Shown here piece by piece: positions 25,691 through 39,120 of a DNA stretch of 64,000 bases. The notes under the pieces were generated by a model that saw only the letters and a list, made by a program, of their open reading frames with translations, ran no database searches and was not told where the DNA came from. The stretch lies in the NCBI RefSeq assembly GCF_964340395.1, contig NC_135553.1, positions 740,001 through 804,000 on the forward strand, in the 5' to 3' direction. Numbering within the stretch: position 1 is the first letter of the stretch; each line of letters starts with the position of its first letter. A program made the position numbers and the translations under genes. This DNA comes from Glandiceps talaboti. Lineage: Eukaryota > Hemichordata > Enteropneusta > Spengelidae.

Positions 25691-27480
25691 CTAGTTAAGA
25701 TATTATCACATAATTATATACATAAAGGTGTTTATTAAATATATGTGACAATGCATTAACAATTAATTTATTGTTTGTATGTATTTGTATGTATTTGTTC
25801 CAAATATTCCTCAGTCATCTTATATAACAAAAACCATTGTTCTGCAATTAGTGCAATAATTCAGCAATTACATCCATGGTAAAGTGTATGTTAAAAGCAA
25901 CTTGTATCTGTACAAATCCATATTAGTGAAACATTACTTCTATCTGTACTATAATAATTATGTTATCTTTATTATTAATTTATATGAAGCACTCAGAGAA
26001 ATGATATTATGCCTTTTAGAGATCAAAATGATATTTCTAGTCTGGGAATTCAGGGGTGTTTACATTGGACAAAAATACTGGTCCTTACGGCAAACTCTAA
26101 TGTTTACCCAAACTAAAAAAAGAGAACCGTTCAGGTCAGCCAATGTTTGTAAACATATTTGGGTAGACTGTGATTCAATTGAATTTACACCCTCACTGGT
26201 GACCTTGGTGTAAACATATAGTAAATACTGTCCATGCTGTGGAAGCAAAAAGTTAAATTGATCGTGTGATTCACTTACTAGCAGTTGAAGGCACTCTTCT
26301 CTTCTCAGGAATGAAGCTTTAATTCTGTCTTTGAGCAATGTAACATCTCGTACATGCATACCAATTGTTGATCCGTCTGATTATTGGTTAATCCAATAGC
26401 AATGATGTATGTCCAGAACTGTTGACACATCCCAGAATAGTCAAATACCCATTAAATAGCAGAAAATTGTTAATTCATGTAGTTATATAATATAAATACA
26501 GATCTGCAAATGAAGCACCAACTGACCATCTTCATACAAGGGTTCATGGCATGCCATTTTCACATTTATCTTCTGTTTTGACAAAAGGCACACCAAACAA
26601 ACTCAAAACAACATTTTTCCTTGGTTTGAAAACACCCTACATAATTAATTTTACATTCATGACAGTAACAGCTTTAATTACCACTTTAAGTAGCTCATCG
26701 ATTTACTACTAGTAATGAAGTAAATTTCAAGGATATCAAATCACTCAAAGTAACTTTCAGATAAGTAACATCCCTGTAAATAAGTCTGTGATGTGTAAGG
26801 CTGACTGCTGTGCAACTGATAAATCTGCTATCATATGCATATTTCATCCTCATTGGTGAGGTGTACACACATGAATTCTGATGGTGATCATTCATTAATT
26901 GTCACCTTACATATGTTGCTACCAAACAATGATAGTACTTAATGAAATCAAGAGCTTTCAACCGAATTTGGTAGGTTTTGTAACACAATATAATACAACA
27001 TTGTAAGACAACAATATTTACCTCAATCAAAAGATACTAAATGCAGGTGAAATTGGTAGCAGGTGATGGATAAACAACTATAAAGAAATAATGTGCTAGT
27101 ATACTTTAAGAGCTAAAATTGTTCTTGTTGACATGTACATGTAGTATATGGTTACTGTTACTGTTTTAAACAGGACTGGTCAGCAAAGTCAGTATTGGAC
27201 AAGTAGTGAAAGTCTACACCCTTTCCATGTAATGAGATGTACATATTAACAAGTCTGTGTAGGTGTAGACAAGCTGATCTACTGAATGATCAGTAGGATT
27301 GTCATCAGAGTAAATGTATCACCTAGTATCCATGTAGCTAAGGAGATTGTGCTTGTTATTAAGCTTTTAATAGTACATTATACTCAAAACAAACCATTTA
27401 CACCAGATGGAATAATGTGGTGGACAGTTCTCACTGTAGCCTGGAAACCAATCTCTTTACAGCCTATTTCATTCTTGTGA
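25691..27480. other. Non-coding stretch, no gene seen
   Basis: The overlapping open frames at 25884-26213 (+) and 26060-26359 (-) have low-complexity, hydrophobic composition and no motif I recognise. Confidence 0.45.
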
Positions 27481-28380
27481 GAGTTTGCACTTGTTCAGAA
27501 GCCAGCTTTAGTAAAATAATACTAAGTGCAAATAATTTGTACCACATGGAACAATAATGTGCTGGACAGGTCACCATAGCTGAGAAGACAGCTTCAGTAC
27601 ATGAGTACTCAAAATAAACCATTTCCATCACATAGAACAATACACTGACACTGTAGCCTGAAAACCACGTAAAAGCTCTCTTCAGGCTATTTAATTGCTA
27701 TGAGAATTTGTGCTTGTTCAGAAGCCAGCTTTAGTAAAATAGTACAAAAGTGCAAATAATTTGTACCACATGGAACAATAATGTGCTGGACAGGTCACCA
27801 TAGCTGAGAAGACAGCTTCAGTACATGAGTACTCAAAATAAACCATTTCCATCACATAGAACAATACACTGACACTGTAGCCTGAAAACCAAGTAAAAGC
27901 TCTCTTCAGGCTATTTCATTGCTATGAGAATTTGTGCTTGTTCAGAAGCCAGCATTTTAGTACTTGAATACTAAGAACAAATCATTTCCATCACAAGGAA
28001 CAATATGTGCTGGACAGGTTGACACTGTAGCCTAAAAGCCAAGTTCTCTTCAGGCTATTTCATTGCTATTTTGTGCTTGTCCAGAAGCCAGTTTTAGTAC
28101 ATGTTATGAGTACTAGGACTCAGTTTAAGACTAGAGCGAATCATCTGCACCACATGGAAGAATATGTGCTGGGGAGGTTGATACAGTACAGTATCCTGTA
28201 AACCAAACTCAGTACAGGTCATTTCGTTCCTTTTTTGTGCTTGATCAGAAGCCAGCCTTTTAGTACATGAATACTAGAGCAAAGCATTTGCATGAAATGG
28301 ATCAATACTGTGGTGAACAGGTCATCATAGTCTGGAAACCAAGCTCTCTACAGGCCACTCCATTTCTATAGAACATCATA
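27481..28380 (+). repeat. Large-unit tandem repeat, about 224 bp decaying to 140-165 bp
   Basis: The phrase CTTGTTCAGAAGCCAGC recurs near 27491, 27713 and 27937, with weaker forms near 28076 and 28240. The first two units (222-224 bp) are very similar over their full length, including GTACCACATGGAACAATAAT and ACACTGTAGCCTGAAAACCA. Later units are shorter and diverged. No open frame is conserved. Confidence 0.8.
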
Positions 28381-28724
28381 GCATGGGTTCTACACTAGAG
28401 ACATGTTATTGAAGGGTTTCAGTGGATTGATAAAACAACAATGGAATTTATCATCTGTCACTTTATGACAATATCACAATTGTGCATTCCAAGTAGTTTC
28501 CTCTGGCAATCTGTAATTTTAGATTAAAACCTGGTATATTATTAGTTGTTTCACCTGCTGTAGGACAAACTGGGCTGTATTTAATTAATTTAGCAATCAG
28601 TCAAAGGAATACAATGTTGTCACATACCAGACTCATTAAACATTATTATATTGAATTAATGTACATTGAACCACAAGTGTGTCATTTTATGAAATATTAA
28701 AAATGCAAGGCAGAATTTCATTCC

Positions 28725-28817
28725 AGTGAGGAATTTAACTTCATTACTGGCAGTCTGTGATCTGAAAAGTGCCATGGCATACCCTCTTCAATGCATTATT
28801 TTTGTCTGTCCATCCAT

Positions 28818-28853
<36 letters not shown>

Positions 28854-29000
28854 CCGTCCATCCATCCATCCATCCATCCATCCATCCATCCGTCCGTCCG
28901 TCCGTCCACCCTTCCAATTGTCAATCCGTCTGTAATATGTCATTTCTCAGACATGCAATGTCACTTTGTTGTTACCATGACATTTCTCAAGCCTATTTAA
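28725..29000 (+). repeat. (CATC)n microsatellite in a fragment of the 50808 family
   Basis: About 25 CATC/GTC-C tetramers at 28803-28913 are followed by AATCCGTCTGTAATATGTCA and TTTCTCAGACATGCAATGTC. The second phrase is shared with 50890-50920 (CATTTCTCAGACATGCAATA), so the microsatellite probably sits inside a piece of the same mobile family. Pro-Ser-Ile-His open frames are artefacts of the tetramer. Confidence 0.75.
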
Positions 29001-29417
29001 CCTTGTATCATTCAAATTTCTTTCTGACAAGTTTGCCAAAGTTTTAATTTTTGCACATTTTGCACATTTTGTTTTTATTTAAACTCCCTCTACTAAGCTG
29101 CTATGAACCATGTGATTGGCTGGCTTTGTTTTATTATTAGTCCATGTGGTACAGCTTCACTCTTGCAATGCATATACAAAAAGAGGAAAAAGGCATAACT
29201 GTTGATGTCATCAAACTGTTGCTAATACAAAGAATTTCATACCAGACAGTCTAATTCATTGATGAATTCTTGAGGTTAACATGTTTGATCTCTTTGTGTA
29301 CAGTGTAAGTCCATAAAGCTGAAGTGCAGTGTCTTCATCATTTACTCTTCACTCTTCAATGAGGGCACAAATGAAACTTTGACTATATATATTATGAGTA
29401 TTTTTACGTAAGGAAAA

Positions 29418-29591
29418 ATGGCCATGGGCCCCAACACAGACTACTGTCAGCTGATTACAAAAGATAAACAAGTCACTCGGGAACTGTACGAAGGTCAAGA
29501 AATACACTCGGAATTGAGACAGGTCTCTAATGGTTATTGTTATCGTAACTTCATGACGGTAGAATTGATGAAATACATTGCCTTTTTATAG
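29418..29591 (+). CDS. Short open frame of unknown status (57 codons)
   Basis: An ATG in excellent initiation context (AAAAATGG, with A at -3 and G at +4) follows an in-frame TAA nine bases upstream. It opens 57 codons with non-repetitive, balanced composition (begins MAMGPNTDYCQLITKDKQVT). G+C is visibly higher than in the flanks. Possible splice donors occur inside the frame, at ACAG|GTCTCT (about 29522) and GACG|GTAGAA (about 29558), so it could be a first coding exon and not a complete gene. I do not recognise the peptide and it does not resemble the PKC N-terminus. A chance frame or decayed element remains possible. Confidence 0.25.
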   Translation: MAMGPNTDYCQLITKDKQVTRELYEGQEIHSELRQVSNGYCYRNFMTVELMKYIAFL

Positions 29592-32337
29592 TATCATTCC
29601 ATTATAATTACTTCTTAAAGCCATTATGTAATTTTACTGTCTTAAGCTGCTGTCATTTAGAATTTTTGAAAGTTTCAATTTGGTATTTATTTTTGAATGT
29701 TTGATGGAGGGTCTATGGTTTGATACGGTTTTTAAGAAAGACTGTCTTGACACAAATCCCTCATTACCATGCACAATCCCTCATTACCACTCCTTCAAAG
29801 ATCAATGTTTAGATAAAATGACTAAGAAGTTGTAGTCCCAACAGAAATTCACAAGTTTAGATTTAAATGTTTCATTCTGAATATGAATTAACCATCGATA
29901 TCTTAAATTCTGCCATGAATTGATTCATTATAATTTCACAACATAATCGTAATTATGACATAGTGATATACTCAAATATTTACTTTGTATATATTTTAAA
30001 GTATATCTACTTTATGCAAGCGTAACTTTATTAATATTTAGCCGTCCTGTATTTTCATTTATTAATACTTATTTAATATATAACATTTACAAATTAAGTG
30101 GAATAAAGAGAAAAATGAGGGTAGAAATTATACGATATGTTTTTCCAAAGTCCAAATACCGTACCAATAAGATTGTACTTTCATCGTTTGTTCAAACAAG
30201 TGTATGCATAATTAAGCGACATTTGTCAAAGATGTAGATGCATTAGCACCACACCAACTAACTTTAATAGCACAGGAGTGTTGTCTGCATTGTGTATGTG
30301 TAGACATGTACAAGAAATGTGTTTTACGTAATTACAGTCAGATTACAATTTCAAATTATAATTGGCCTGTTGCAGGAAAGTGTTTCATTATCCTATAATC
30401 GATACAAGTCTTAAAGTCAGTCCATAGACATAACACATATGTATACATGCATGTACACACACACGCAAGCGTGCATGTGCATACCAGCGACAAACTCTGC
30501 CATTGACTCAACCTTTTGGACATGATGTCATGTGTAATTTCTGTTGCTAGCCCATTTCAGGAGTATCACATGTGACTATCCTAATACTGGTATTAAGATT
30601 TTGTATGTAAAAGGCAAAGTATTCATGCTTCATTAGCGTTATATCAGTTTGTTATCAGACTGTGTGTCTCCACATTACATTCTATAAACACTATTACATG
30701 TACCATTTGTTTGTTGTAATGCCTGTAAACTAGTGATACTGTACATTTACAATCAAAGGGTTGTCTGACCCTCAAAATTACTGCTCTGGGATTAATTCTA
30801 CAAATATTTCCCTAGTTTGAATAATATTTCTTTATGATGACCTGTTCTGACAAATCAAGATATGATCTGATGTACTATATATGCCATCATGTCATATCAT
30901 GATAAAATGATGATACCGTTATCTTTCTCCAGCAACCATAGTTTAATGTATTTAATCGATTTAGATAAAGCCATTCACCACCAATATTTTATTATTTTTC
31001 TATATTAAAAAGTCTAGAATTAAAAAAGTAGGGCTAATTATACTCTTGTCTCCCTAATGCATCAGTGTGGATTTGTTTTGTGTGCAAAATCAATAGTCTC
31101 TACAACATCCAAGAATTCAACTAAATGTACTATGTACATTGCATATCTCAGGATGGTCAGTTATAATTATGATAAACTTAGGAGATATCACAATCACTCA
31201 GTGTGCGATAAGAAAAATTTCAGGGATTTTTGTCTTACCTTTGAAAAAAGAGCACTTAAATTATATTCTTGAAATTTTGTAGGGACCACTAAATGGCAAA
31301 GGCGTTATTTTCTTCAGTGAAACTTTTCATTATATTTGAAAAGCTGTGTATACAGATGCAAGTGTATAGTGTTGATTTGTGTCATATTTTTGTACATGGA
31401 TTTAACTTGTCTCTGTGCATATCAGTAGCTAAGCTAAATTTCCATTAATCCATAACTTGAAAGGTCATGTAACAAACATGATATCTGATGGAAAATCTGT
31501 AAAAACAACTTTGGAGATTCATTAAATCCAATATGTGCCTAAAGCATAAACATATGTTATACAAAATGACATTTATTTCCGATATAATCATGAATTTGAC
31601 AAACACTAAATGTGTTGTTTTGTGTGTTATCTACATATGTAGGTGGTCTGTATTATGCCAGAACAGTAGGGTGGACAATTGCACAGTGTCACACAAGCTC
31701 ACTAAATGAACTTCTTTTGTTTAAGACAAACCTCCTCTCTTCCCCCTAAATGGCCGTTCACAAGGGCAACATTGACATATCTATATATATGATGCCATGT
31801 AAACACATAGAAAACACATTGAAATACTACTGCAAATCTAGCACTGTATATTACATTAGAAGTAAATGTAATCAACTTGAACATCTCAGGAGTAAATACA
31901 AAACCTGTTATCATTGAAGGGGTGAAAGTTTTCAAAATTCCCCTTAGGTAAGAGCGAAAGTGAAGTTCAGCAATTGCATAGATACCAGACCCTCTCCCAC
32001 CCTAAATGAACAAAGTCCATTTATTTCAAGCTTATGTAACATTTTGTGATCGTCCCTTACTGGAAGTCCTAATGCAAACTGTTTGATGATTGGTCTAGAA
32101 CATGTCACATGGGAGAAATTAGACAACTATTTTCCACAATATTTGTAATTTTGATGTCACATCCCAGGACCATGTCATCATGCACTAGTTTTCATAGTGC
32201 CTGTGTGACAACTAGTATCCAGTGACTCCATTTGCCATCATGCTCATTGTTGTCTCCTCACAAAACATAAAGATTTTGCACACATTTCGTATATGTCATG
32301 CATCAATTAAGTTATGAAATAATGAATTGTTAGAAAA
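29592..32337. other. Non-coding stretch, no gene seen
   Basis: AT-rich. The small open frames at 31057-31272 (+), 31702-31935 (-) and 31944-32126 (-) lack recognisable domains. Confidence 0.45.
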
Positions 32338-32988
32338 CCCATGATATAAACTGGCATATTAACCTATAGTGCTTTCATGGAATCTCAAACCCATGATATA
32401 AACTGGCATATTAACCTATAGTGCTTTCATGGAATCTCAAGTCCATGATATAAACTGGCATATTAACCTATAGTGCTTTCATGGAATCTCAAACCCATGA
32501 TATAAACTGGCATATTAACCTATAGTTCTATCTTTCATGGAATCTCAAACCCATGATATAAACTGGCATATTAACCTATAGTTCTATCTTTCATGGAATC
32601 TCAAACCCATGATATAAACTGGCATATTAACCTATAGTTCTATCTTTCATGGAATCTCAAACCCATGATATAAACTGGCATATTAACCTATAGTTCTATC
32701 TTTCATGGAATCTCAAGTCCATGATATAAACTGGCATATTAACCTATAGTTCTATCTTTCATGGAATCTCAAGTCCATGATATAAACTGGCATATTAACC
32801 TATAGTTCTATCTTTCATGGAATCTCAAACCCATGATATAAACTGGCATATTAACCTATAGTGCTTTCATGGAATCTCAAACCCATGATATAAACTGGCA
32901 TATTAACCTATAGTGCTTTCATGGAATCTCAAGTCCATGATATAAACTGGCATATTAACCTATAGTTCTATCTTTCATGGAATCTCGA
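32338..32988 (+). repeat. Minisatellite, 12 copies in 52-bp and 56-bp forms
   Basis: Core CCATGATATAAACTGGCATA followed by TTAACCTATAGT. Copies differ by GTGCTTTC (52 bp) or GTTCTATCTTTC (56 bp), and by CAAACCC or CAAGTCC at the junction. Order along the array: three 52-bp, six 56-bp, two 52-bp, one 56-bp. Copies within a class are almost identical, pointing to recent amplification and local homogenisation. Confidence 0.95.
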
Positions 32989-34206
32989 GATCTCTCAGAG
33001 ATGATTTGATACTATTATGTTGACATCCAGACTACCGGCTTTATACATGTACACACACTGTACATTTTAGTACTATGATTAAGTTGTACAGTGTTTGCAG
33101 ATGAAGATAGTAGTCTCATATCAATATCATCAAAAAATTGCACAAATTTCAATACAAGTCTATGTGAACATTTAATTTGATAAAACAACTTTTGAATGTC
33201 TGTATTCAGGCTGCAGGTGCCAGGTATTCCCCCAGTGACTGTCAGGTAACAACTATTTCCTTTGACCTATACTACTAGTCTTGGGAAGTAGCAAATACCT
33301 CACAATCCCATGGGGAACTTGCCTTTACATGTAACTAGAACTTTTATAGCCATAGAATATATTGCCTCACTAGAGATACTCACCTTTCACTTCTTAATTA
33401 ATTTGAATGACGTTTGTTTATGAATATTTGAAATCACTAATTTAAATTATCAATAAGTCTTTGCAAACATTATTCATAAATTAATTATTAAAAACTGTCC
33501 TCAGTATAAATTAATGGATGTTATTGGTAATGTTCATTAAATATTAATAATTATTAGAGCAAAAGGAAATCATATTAACACAAATTAATACTGTTAAGTG
33601 TTATGAATGAAAAATTATTATAATTTTGTGGCTGGTAGGTCATCCAAGGACAACAGTTTTTGTTCACCCTGAAATTCATCATGCAAGACACATGCCTCAG
33701 TAAATAGGAAAGTTACTTACTTATTCTCCAGGAGTGATTTTCACATGTTGTGAAATGCTCTCAAACTGCTGTATTGGAAAGAGTCAAGGTCCCAACCAAT
33801 GAAAAGCATGTTAAAGAGAACGAATGATGACTGACAATTAGATAAACTCACCTTACAAGTAACAGCAGCTAGACACATGCGTAGGTAGATGTATCTGAGA
33901 CTTACTTTAGAAGAGTTCAAAGTATTATTATTTAAAAATTCAGTGTCCATGAGTCAAACATATAATATTAAACACAGCATTAGTATCCAAGATAAACTGA
34001 ACATATAGGGATTGAAATATACATGTAATTATTCTATTACAAGCAGCCTTGTCATGATAGTCATTCTCCTTGAAATCTTAACATACAGCTACTCAATTCA
34101 GTTTATGAGTGTTCTAGTATAAACCTGTTGGGTTCCAATCCAGCATCTCTACTGCACGCCATTGCTTGGCGATGTCAAGTACAAGGATACGAGAATGGGC
34201 TTATTG

Positions 34207-34598
34207 TTGATATACAAATTAGGTCTGTGTGGCTGAAATTTGATGGTGGGGATGTTTCTGCAGGTGCTATTCTGCAGTTATGGTTCAAAATTTTTTGACA
34301 CAACTGACCCTAGCAACCTTGGCCACACCCTTATCAACAATGAAATGATGATGCATATTACAAAGATAAAACCAGGGATTGGTAGGTAAATGAATAAAGA
34401 ATTAAAAAATGTATGTAAATATGCCTAGCAACATGCCCACACCCATAGCAACAGCCAAATGATAGTTTATTTTGCAAAGATGAAAACTGGGAAGGGTAGG
34501 CAAGTTAATAAAGATTCCAAAAATGCCTAGCAACAAGACCACACCCATAGCAACAACCAAATACAGTTGTACTACAACGTCATTGGTGTTATTTTTCA
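34207..34598 (+). mobile_element. Second copy of the CCTAGCAACA family
   Basis: Shares with 18530-19137 the phrases ATACAAATTAGGT, GGCTGAAATTTGATGG, GCATATTACAAAGATAAAAC, TATGCCTAGCAACA and CCACACCCATAGCAACAGCC. It has the same terminal ACAGTTGTACTACAACGTCA followed by TTGGTGTTATTTTT. The left end is missing relative to the 18215 copy. Confidence 0.7.
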
Positions 34599-34623
34599 TT
34601 TAATTATGTTGGTATATTTATAG

Positions 34624-34766
34624 TATTCCCAATATTTTTCTTTATTCTGATGGAAAATACTCGTGACGTAAGGGTTTGTCACTACTCGTCTCACAACTCA
34701 TAGTGACAAGGCCCCTTAGGTCACTCATATTTTCCTCAGCTGAACAAAGAAAAATATTGGGGAATA
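34624..34766. mobile_element. 143-bp palindromic MITE
   Basis: The left arm TATTCCCAATATTTTTCTTT continues with GGAAAATACTCGTGAC.TAAGG. The right arm read in reverse is TATTCCCCAATATTTTTCTT continuing with GGAAAATATGAGTGACCTAAGG. Arms of about 45-48 bp match with only a few differences around a GTGACAAGG-type centre. It lies 25 bp beyond the 34207-34598 element. No coding capacity. Confidence 0.8.
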
Positions 34767-34804
34767 ATATCTGAGTATACTTGCTTGTTAGTTTGATTAT
34801 GTAG

Positions 34805-34910
34805 TAGACTGTAAGATACGTCATGACGTTTCGCCCTTACCGGCCTCCTCTCACGTGTTAGGGTTGACCGGTGTTTGAGGGCGCCCCATCACAGCGTACC
34901 TTACAGTCTA
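34805..34910. mobile_element. 106-bp palindromic MITE, GC-richer
   Basis: Ends are TAGACTGTAAGATACG and, inverted, CGTACCTTACAGTCTA. Further in, CGCCCTTACCGG pairs loosely with CCGGTGTTTGAGGGCG around a CTCACGTGTTAGGGTTGA centre. TA or TTA-like flanks are possible but no target duplication is certain. Confidence 0.7.
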
Positions 34911-35439
34911 ATAATTTAGGTGCATCTATATTTATTGTAACCAGACTGTCATTCTGAATATCTGTGTTCTAACCTAAATATATGAAGCCTCATCTGGGGT
35001 GTGACTGTTAACTTGTCTACGTGACTGCTGTTGTTTCTTATGAAAGATTGCCATCAATAAAATTGTCTCTGTAATATAAATGCGATATCATCATGTTGCT
35101 TTATGTCTGCGTAATTGAAAGTTCCATTACATTGAAATATTAATGAGTGGAGAATACACAAAGATCTCCAGGGTTATCAATTATTTCAAAGATGTTATCT
35201 TGTCGTTTTTAGCTTATATGTCTGCACAAAATCATGTATTCTTGCACATCTGTGCATTATCGATGAAACTACTTCTGAATCAGTAAGATTGCATTTTTTT
35301 TTCATCATTCTGAAAATTCCTAGCCTAATAAGAAAGGAAACTTACAACTAAATGTTAATGTTACTTGGTGTATGTGTTATAATTTTGAGTCAGGTTTTAC
35401 TTTGTAGAGTAGTAATATTAGATTACACATACTTTGACA

Positions 35440-36525
35440 TCTCAACAAGTGACAATGACATCATGAAAAGTGACTCAAAAGTGCATTTTACTCATGGTAA
35501 TGACTAAAGTAACCAGAATAGTGTATTTAACCAATTGTAACTTGACAGTGAATATAACTTTTATGCAATAGTGACAAGTAAAGTATATTTGACTCCCCAA
35601 GTTACCAATAGTGACAAGAAAAAGTACATTGGACTCCCCAAGTTACCAATAGTGAGTGACAAGAGTATGTCACCTGTGTTGTTTAACTCCTTTAGTTTAT
35701 AATGACTGACTCCTCAAGTCACTCATACATGTATTTACTGGAACAGTACACTTGACTCCTTAGGTCACTAATAATTAATGACAACTGGCCTGATGCATTC
35801 AAAGTTCAATGGTCATGTACTACGCATATTCTGTGTACATGTCTTTTTTATTGCTTTGTCAAAATTCTGTTACTGGGAAACCCTGATGTACACATGTGAC
35901 TTAGTTGACCTTGCACTTCTTTGACCAATAAAGGACAGAAAAATATTGCAAATGATAGCTTTTGTAGTTCATTAGTTTTGTTATTATTTTCCTTTTATGT
36001 TTTGAACCATTAACAACTCCCCTGAGTTTTGTTATGTGTACTCAAATAAACTTATTGTATTGTTAGCTTGAATAAAACATTTTGCATTTTAGTATGAAAC
36101 TCTTCTTTGTAAATGACCCCAAAAGACATGCCACCTAAGATGTGCAGTGCACAACCACAGAGCATTAATGCCATATTTCATATCTAGAACAGTTCATTAG
36201 ATTCCTTAAGTCACCAGTAATGAGTAGATTAGTTCATTGACTCCTTAAGTCACTAATTAAGAGTAGGAGTAAAATGTAACCATTTAAGTCACCATTAATG
36301 ACTAGAACAATACACTTTAGTCCTTGAAGTCACTAAAAATGACGAGACTGGCACATTTGAATCCTTAAGTCAGTAATGATCAGACCAGTATATTTGACTC
36401 CTTAAGTCACTAAAAATGACTAGCCTGGCACATTTGAATCCTAAGTCAATAGTGATCAGACCTGTACATTTGACTCCTTAAGTCACTAATAATGATTAGA
36501 CCAGTACATTTAACAGTATGTTTTA
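35440..36525 (+). repeat. Two blocks of degenerate repeat (TTGACTCCTTAAGTCACTAA)
   Basis: The phrase TTGACTCCTTAAGTCACTAA with variants, followed by AATGACTAGACCAGTACATT, recurs at 40-60-bp spacing in 35440-35790 and again in 36180-36520. The two blocks are separated by about 400 bp of ordinary sequence. Units contain the small palindrome CTTAAG. Confidence 0.7.
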
Positions 36526-39120
36526 GGAAAATGAATTAGACTGTTGTATTTTTTTAGAAAGTTGCATGATGCACAGCTGCAATACATATTCTCCTGCACT
36601 TAAAATTCCTGTACTTTTGTTCACCTTTTATTAATGTATTCAAGGATGAAAAAATGATTTAATTATTATGTACACCATTGTGCAGAAGAATTGCAATTCA
36701 GGGGCACAGCTGTTATCACAATTGTGTCATACAGTGAGTGTATCAATACACCCAATAATATAGAAAGGTTGTAATTATAATTTTGTGAAAATTAGTTTTC
36801 TGATGTGTAATATACCAAAAATGTAGAGAGCCAGTTTTATGTAGCAAAATGTGTCTTTATGAAGGTGCACTGGAAGCCAACAACTGTGAAGGGAAGAATT
36901 GATATCGCAAAGAGTAACAGATATTGGGCTCTTTTTATTCAAAATTGAATTATCTATGTTATAAAATAGAACCCTGTTGATGCATGACTACTTTACCTAG
37001 CTAATCAATCAAGTGTAAGAATCAAATGAATAAATGTGGCAATGCCATGTCAGCTAATGTGCTCGCTAGGTTAGACAAACAAAGTGACAAATGGTTACAA
37101 CAGTGGCACAGTTTGACATTGTATGCTTGTATTAGAATGGTTCATTTTAGTGACAATAATTTAAAACCATCAAAGCAATGTATGTACTTATAATGTTTTA
37201 TTAGAATAAAATAGCTCATCCATAGTAATGGCATTATTAAAAACTATCAAAGCAGTGTATATAGAACAACTATGACTATTTTAATAAAATATCACTTATA
37301 TTGACTTATTTTCTGAAACATTAAATCATCACTCGTATAACCAAGAGATATTTAGCATTGCCTATAGGCAAACAGAATGAATAATTCAATGGCATAATTT
37401 TTTGTGCACCCATAAATTGTCACCAACATATATCTATATTTTACATGTTTTCCGATCTGTGTTATAGTCATTAATGTTTAGCCATTTACACAATGCTTTG
37501 GGTTAGGGTATAAAGAGGTCACTCAAATGCTAGTAATCATTTCATTCTTTCAATATCAAATTTATTCTTCAAAGCTATTTTTCATTCTTTGGATATTTTA
37601 TGTTTATACTTTATGTAATTTTATTATTGGCCACTCTGTCACCATTCAGTAATACATTTCGGACTACCTATTAATATTATCAATATTATTATTATTGTTA
37701 TACAATATATTATATGATATCCTCTCTCTATGTTTTGATTATCGCCATATTAATAAGTAAATATATTTCACATAATTTCCTCTTACATTGACATCGTTTG
37801 TTGACTCTTTCCACCAATAACACTATACAAACACAATTATCTGCTAAGTCTTCTTGTCAGCACAACTAATCAGAAACTGAGAAAGCAGTCTGAAGAGATG
37901 ACATTGTCACTAAAGTAGTTCTCCGTATCTCCATAAGGAGGTTGAGGTCAATTTGTATGTCCCCTCTCACATATATACTATAAAGTTAACAGATGAAACC
38001 ATGCAAAACCATGAGTACTACCCTTACAAAATATCATATAGGATCCAATAGCGGGATGTTTTTAGGAATGGCATAGAAATATTTTATGAATACTGAATGA
38101 TTCTTTAAATCAATATTGACAGAGTAAAATTGTTATCTGCATGCAAATGATCAACAATATTGCAATAAGTGAAGGACTTCAAAATAATGGTAAAATATAC
38201 TTGCATTCATCATTGTTTCTATTCAGATATCTGTGATATTCAAAATAAATACAGTCTCATACAAGTGATCTTCACAAAAAAAGGATTCTTTATTATTGTC
38301 CAAGTAGTATGACAATTATTTCCAAATGCAAGAATGTTCATTTTGTTCATTTCAGACTAATTCATGTCAGTCTTGAAAAGTAGTCCACAAGCTTGACTTT
38401 CACTTCCTTTATCATATCCATGTAGTTCATATTTCTTCCTCAACATTACTTTAGTATTCCAAAAAAAAATTATATGAAGTTCCCTTTAATAGTATACCGT
38501 ATACCTATAGTCATACTGTATTTTCTTTCTGTAGATAAACTATTAAAATCATGTATTGAAATTTTTCTGGAATAATTTCTAGTAGATGTTGTAATTTCTC
38601 TGCTAGAATTCCGTAATATCACAGTCAATTCAGTTACTAATGGATTTGCATGGTGGAACATATCAATGTATGAAATCATGATTGATCTTGTTAAAATTCA
38701 GAAAATTCAAAGTTCTGTTATTGTAATCTCCATAAAAAAATGACATACCTGAAAATTGTTTAAAAAATGACAGAACAGATTTCAAATATCTTTAGGACTG
38801 CAAGACATATGTCCTTTAGGAATCCTATATATTAGACATTTTTGTAAGGGTATGAAAAGTGAAAGATCAATTTCCCAAATCATTTTTCTCTAAAACACAA
38901 TTTTTTTAATTGTATTTTTGTAAATCTTGGAACATTAGTATATCATTCTTCAGTGCTACAGTAGACTTGATCATGTCTCCAGGCTTTTTCCATTCTTTAA
39001 TATTACAATGATATAAATTTTCTTAAAATTATAACTGTGTTGTTTTCTGTGAAATGATAACCCCAGTGAGTGATTGCAAGATAGTCAGGTGAACAGCTAA
39101 GCCTTGGGAGATGACTGGCC
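36526..39120. other. Non-coding stretch, no gene seen
   Basis: AT-rich with no exon or element boundary I can support. The minus-strand open frame at 38470-38679 has no recognisable motif. Confidence 0.5.

Noticed and set aside
25884-26359. Overlapping open frames on both strands (109 and 99 codons)
   Set aside because: They shadow each other on opposite strands, and neither shows a domain or plausible exon boundaries.
28726-29047. Pro-Ser-Ile-His repeat frames in three phases
   Set aside because: Translation of the CATC tetranucleotide array; all three frames are open only because of the repeat.
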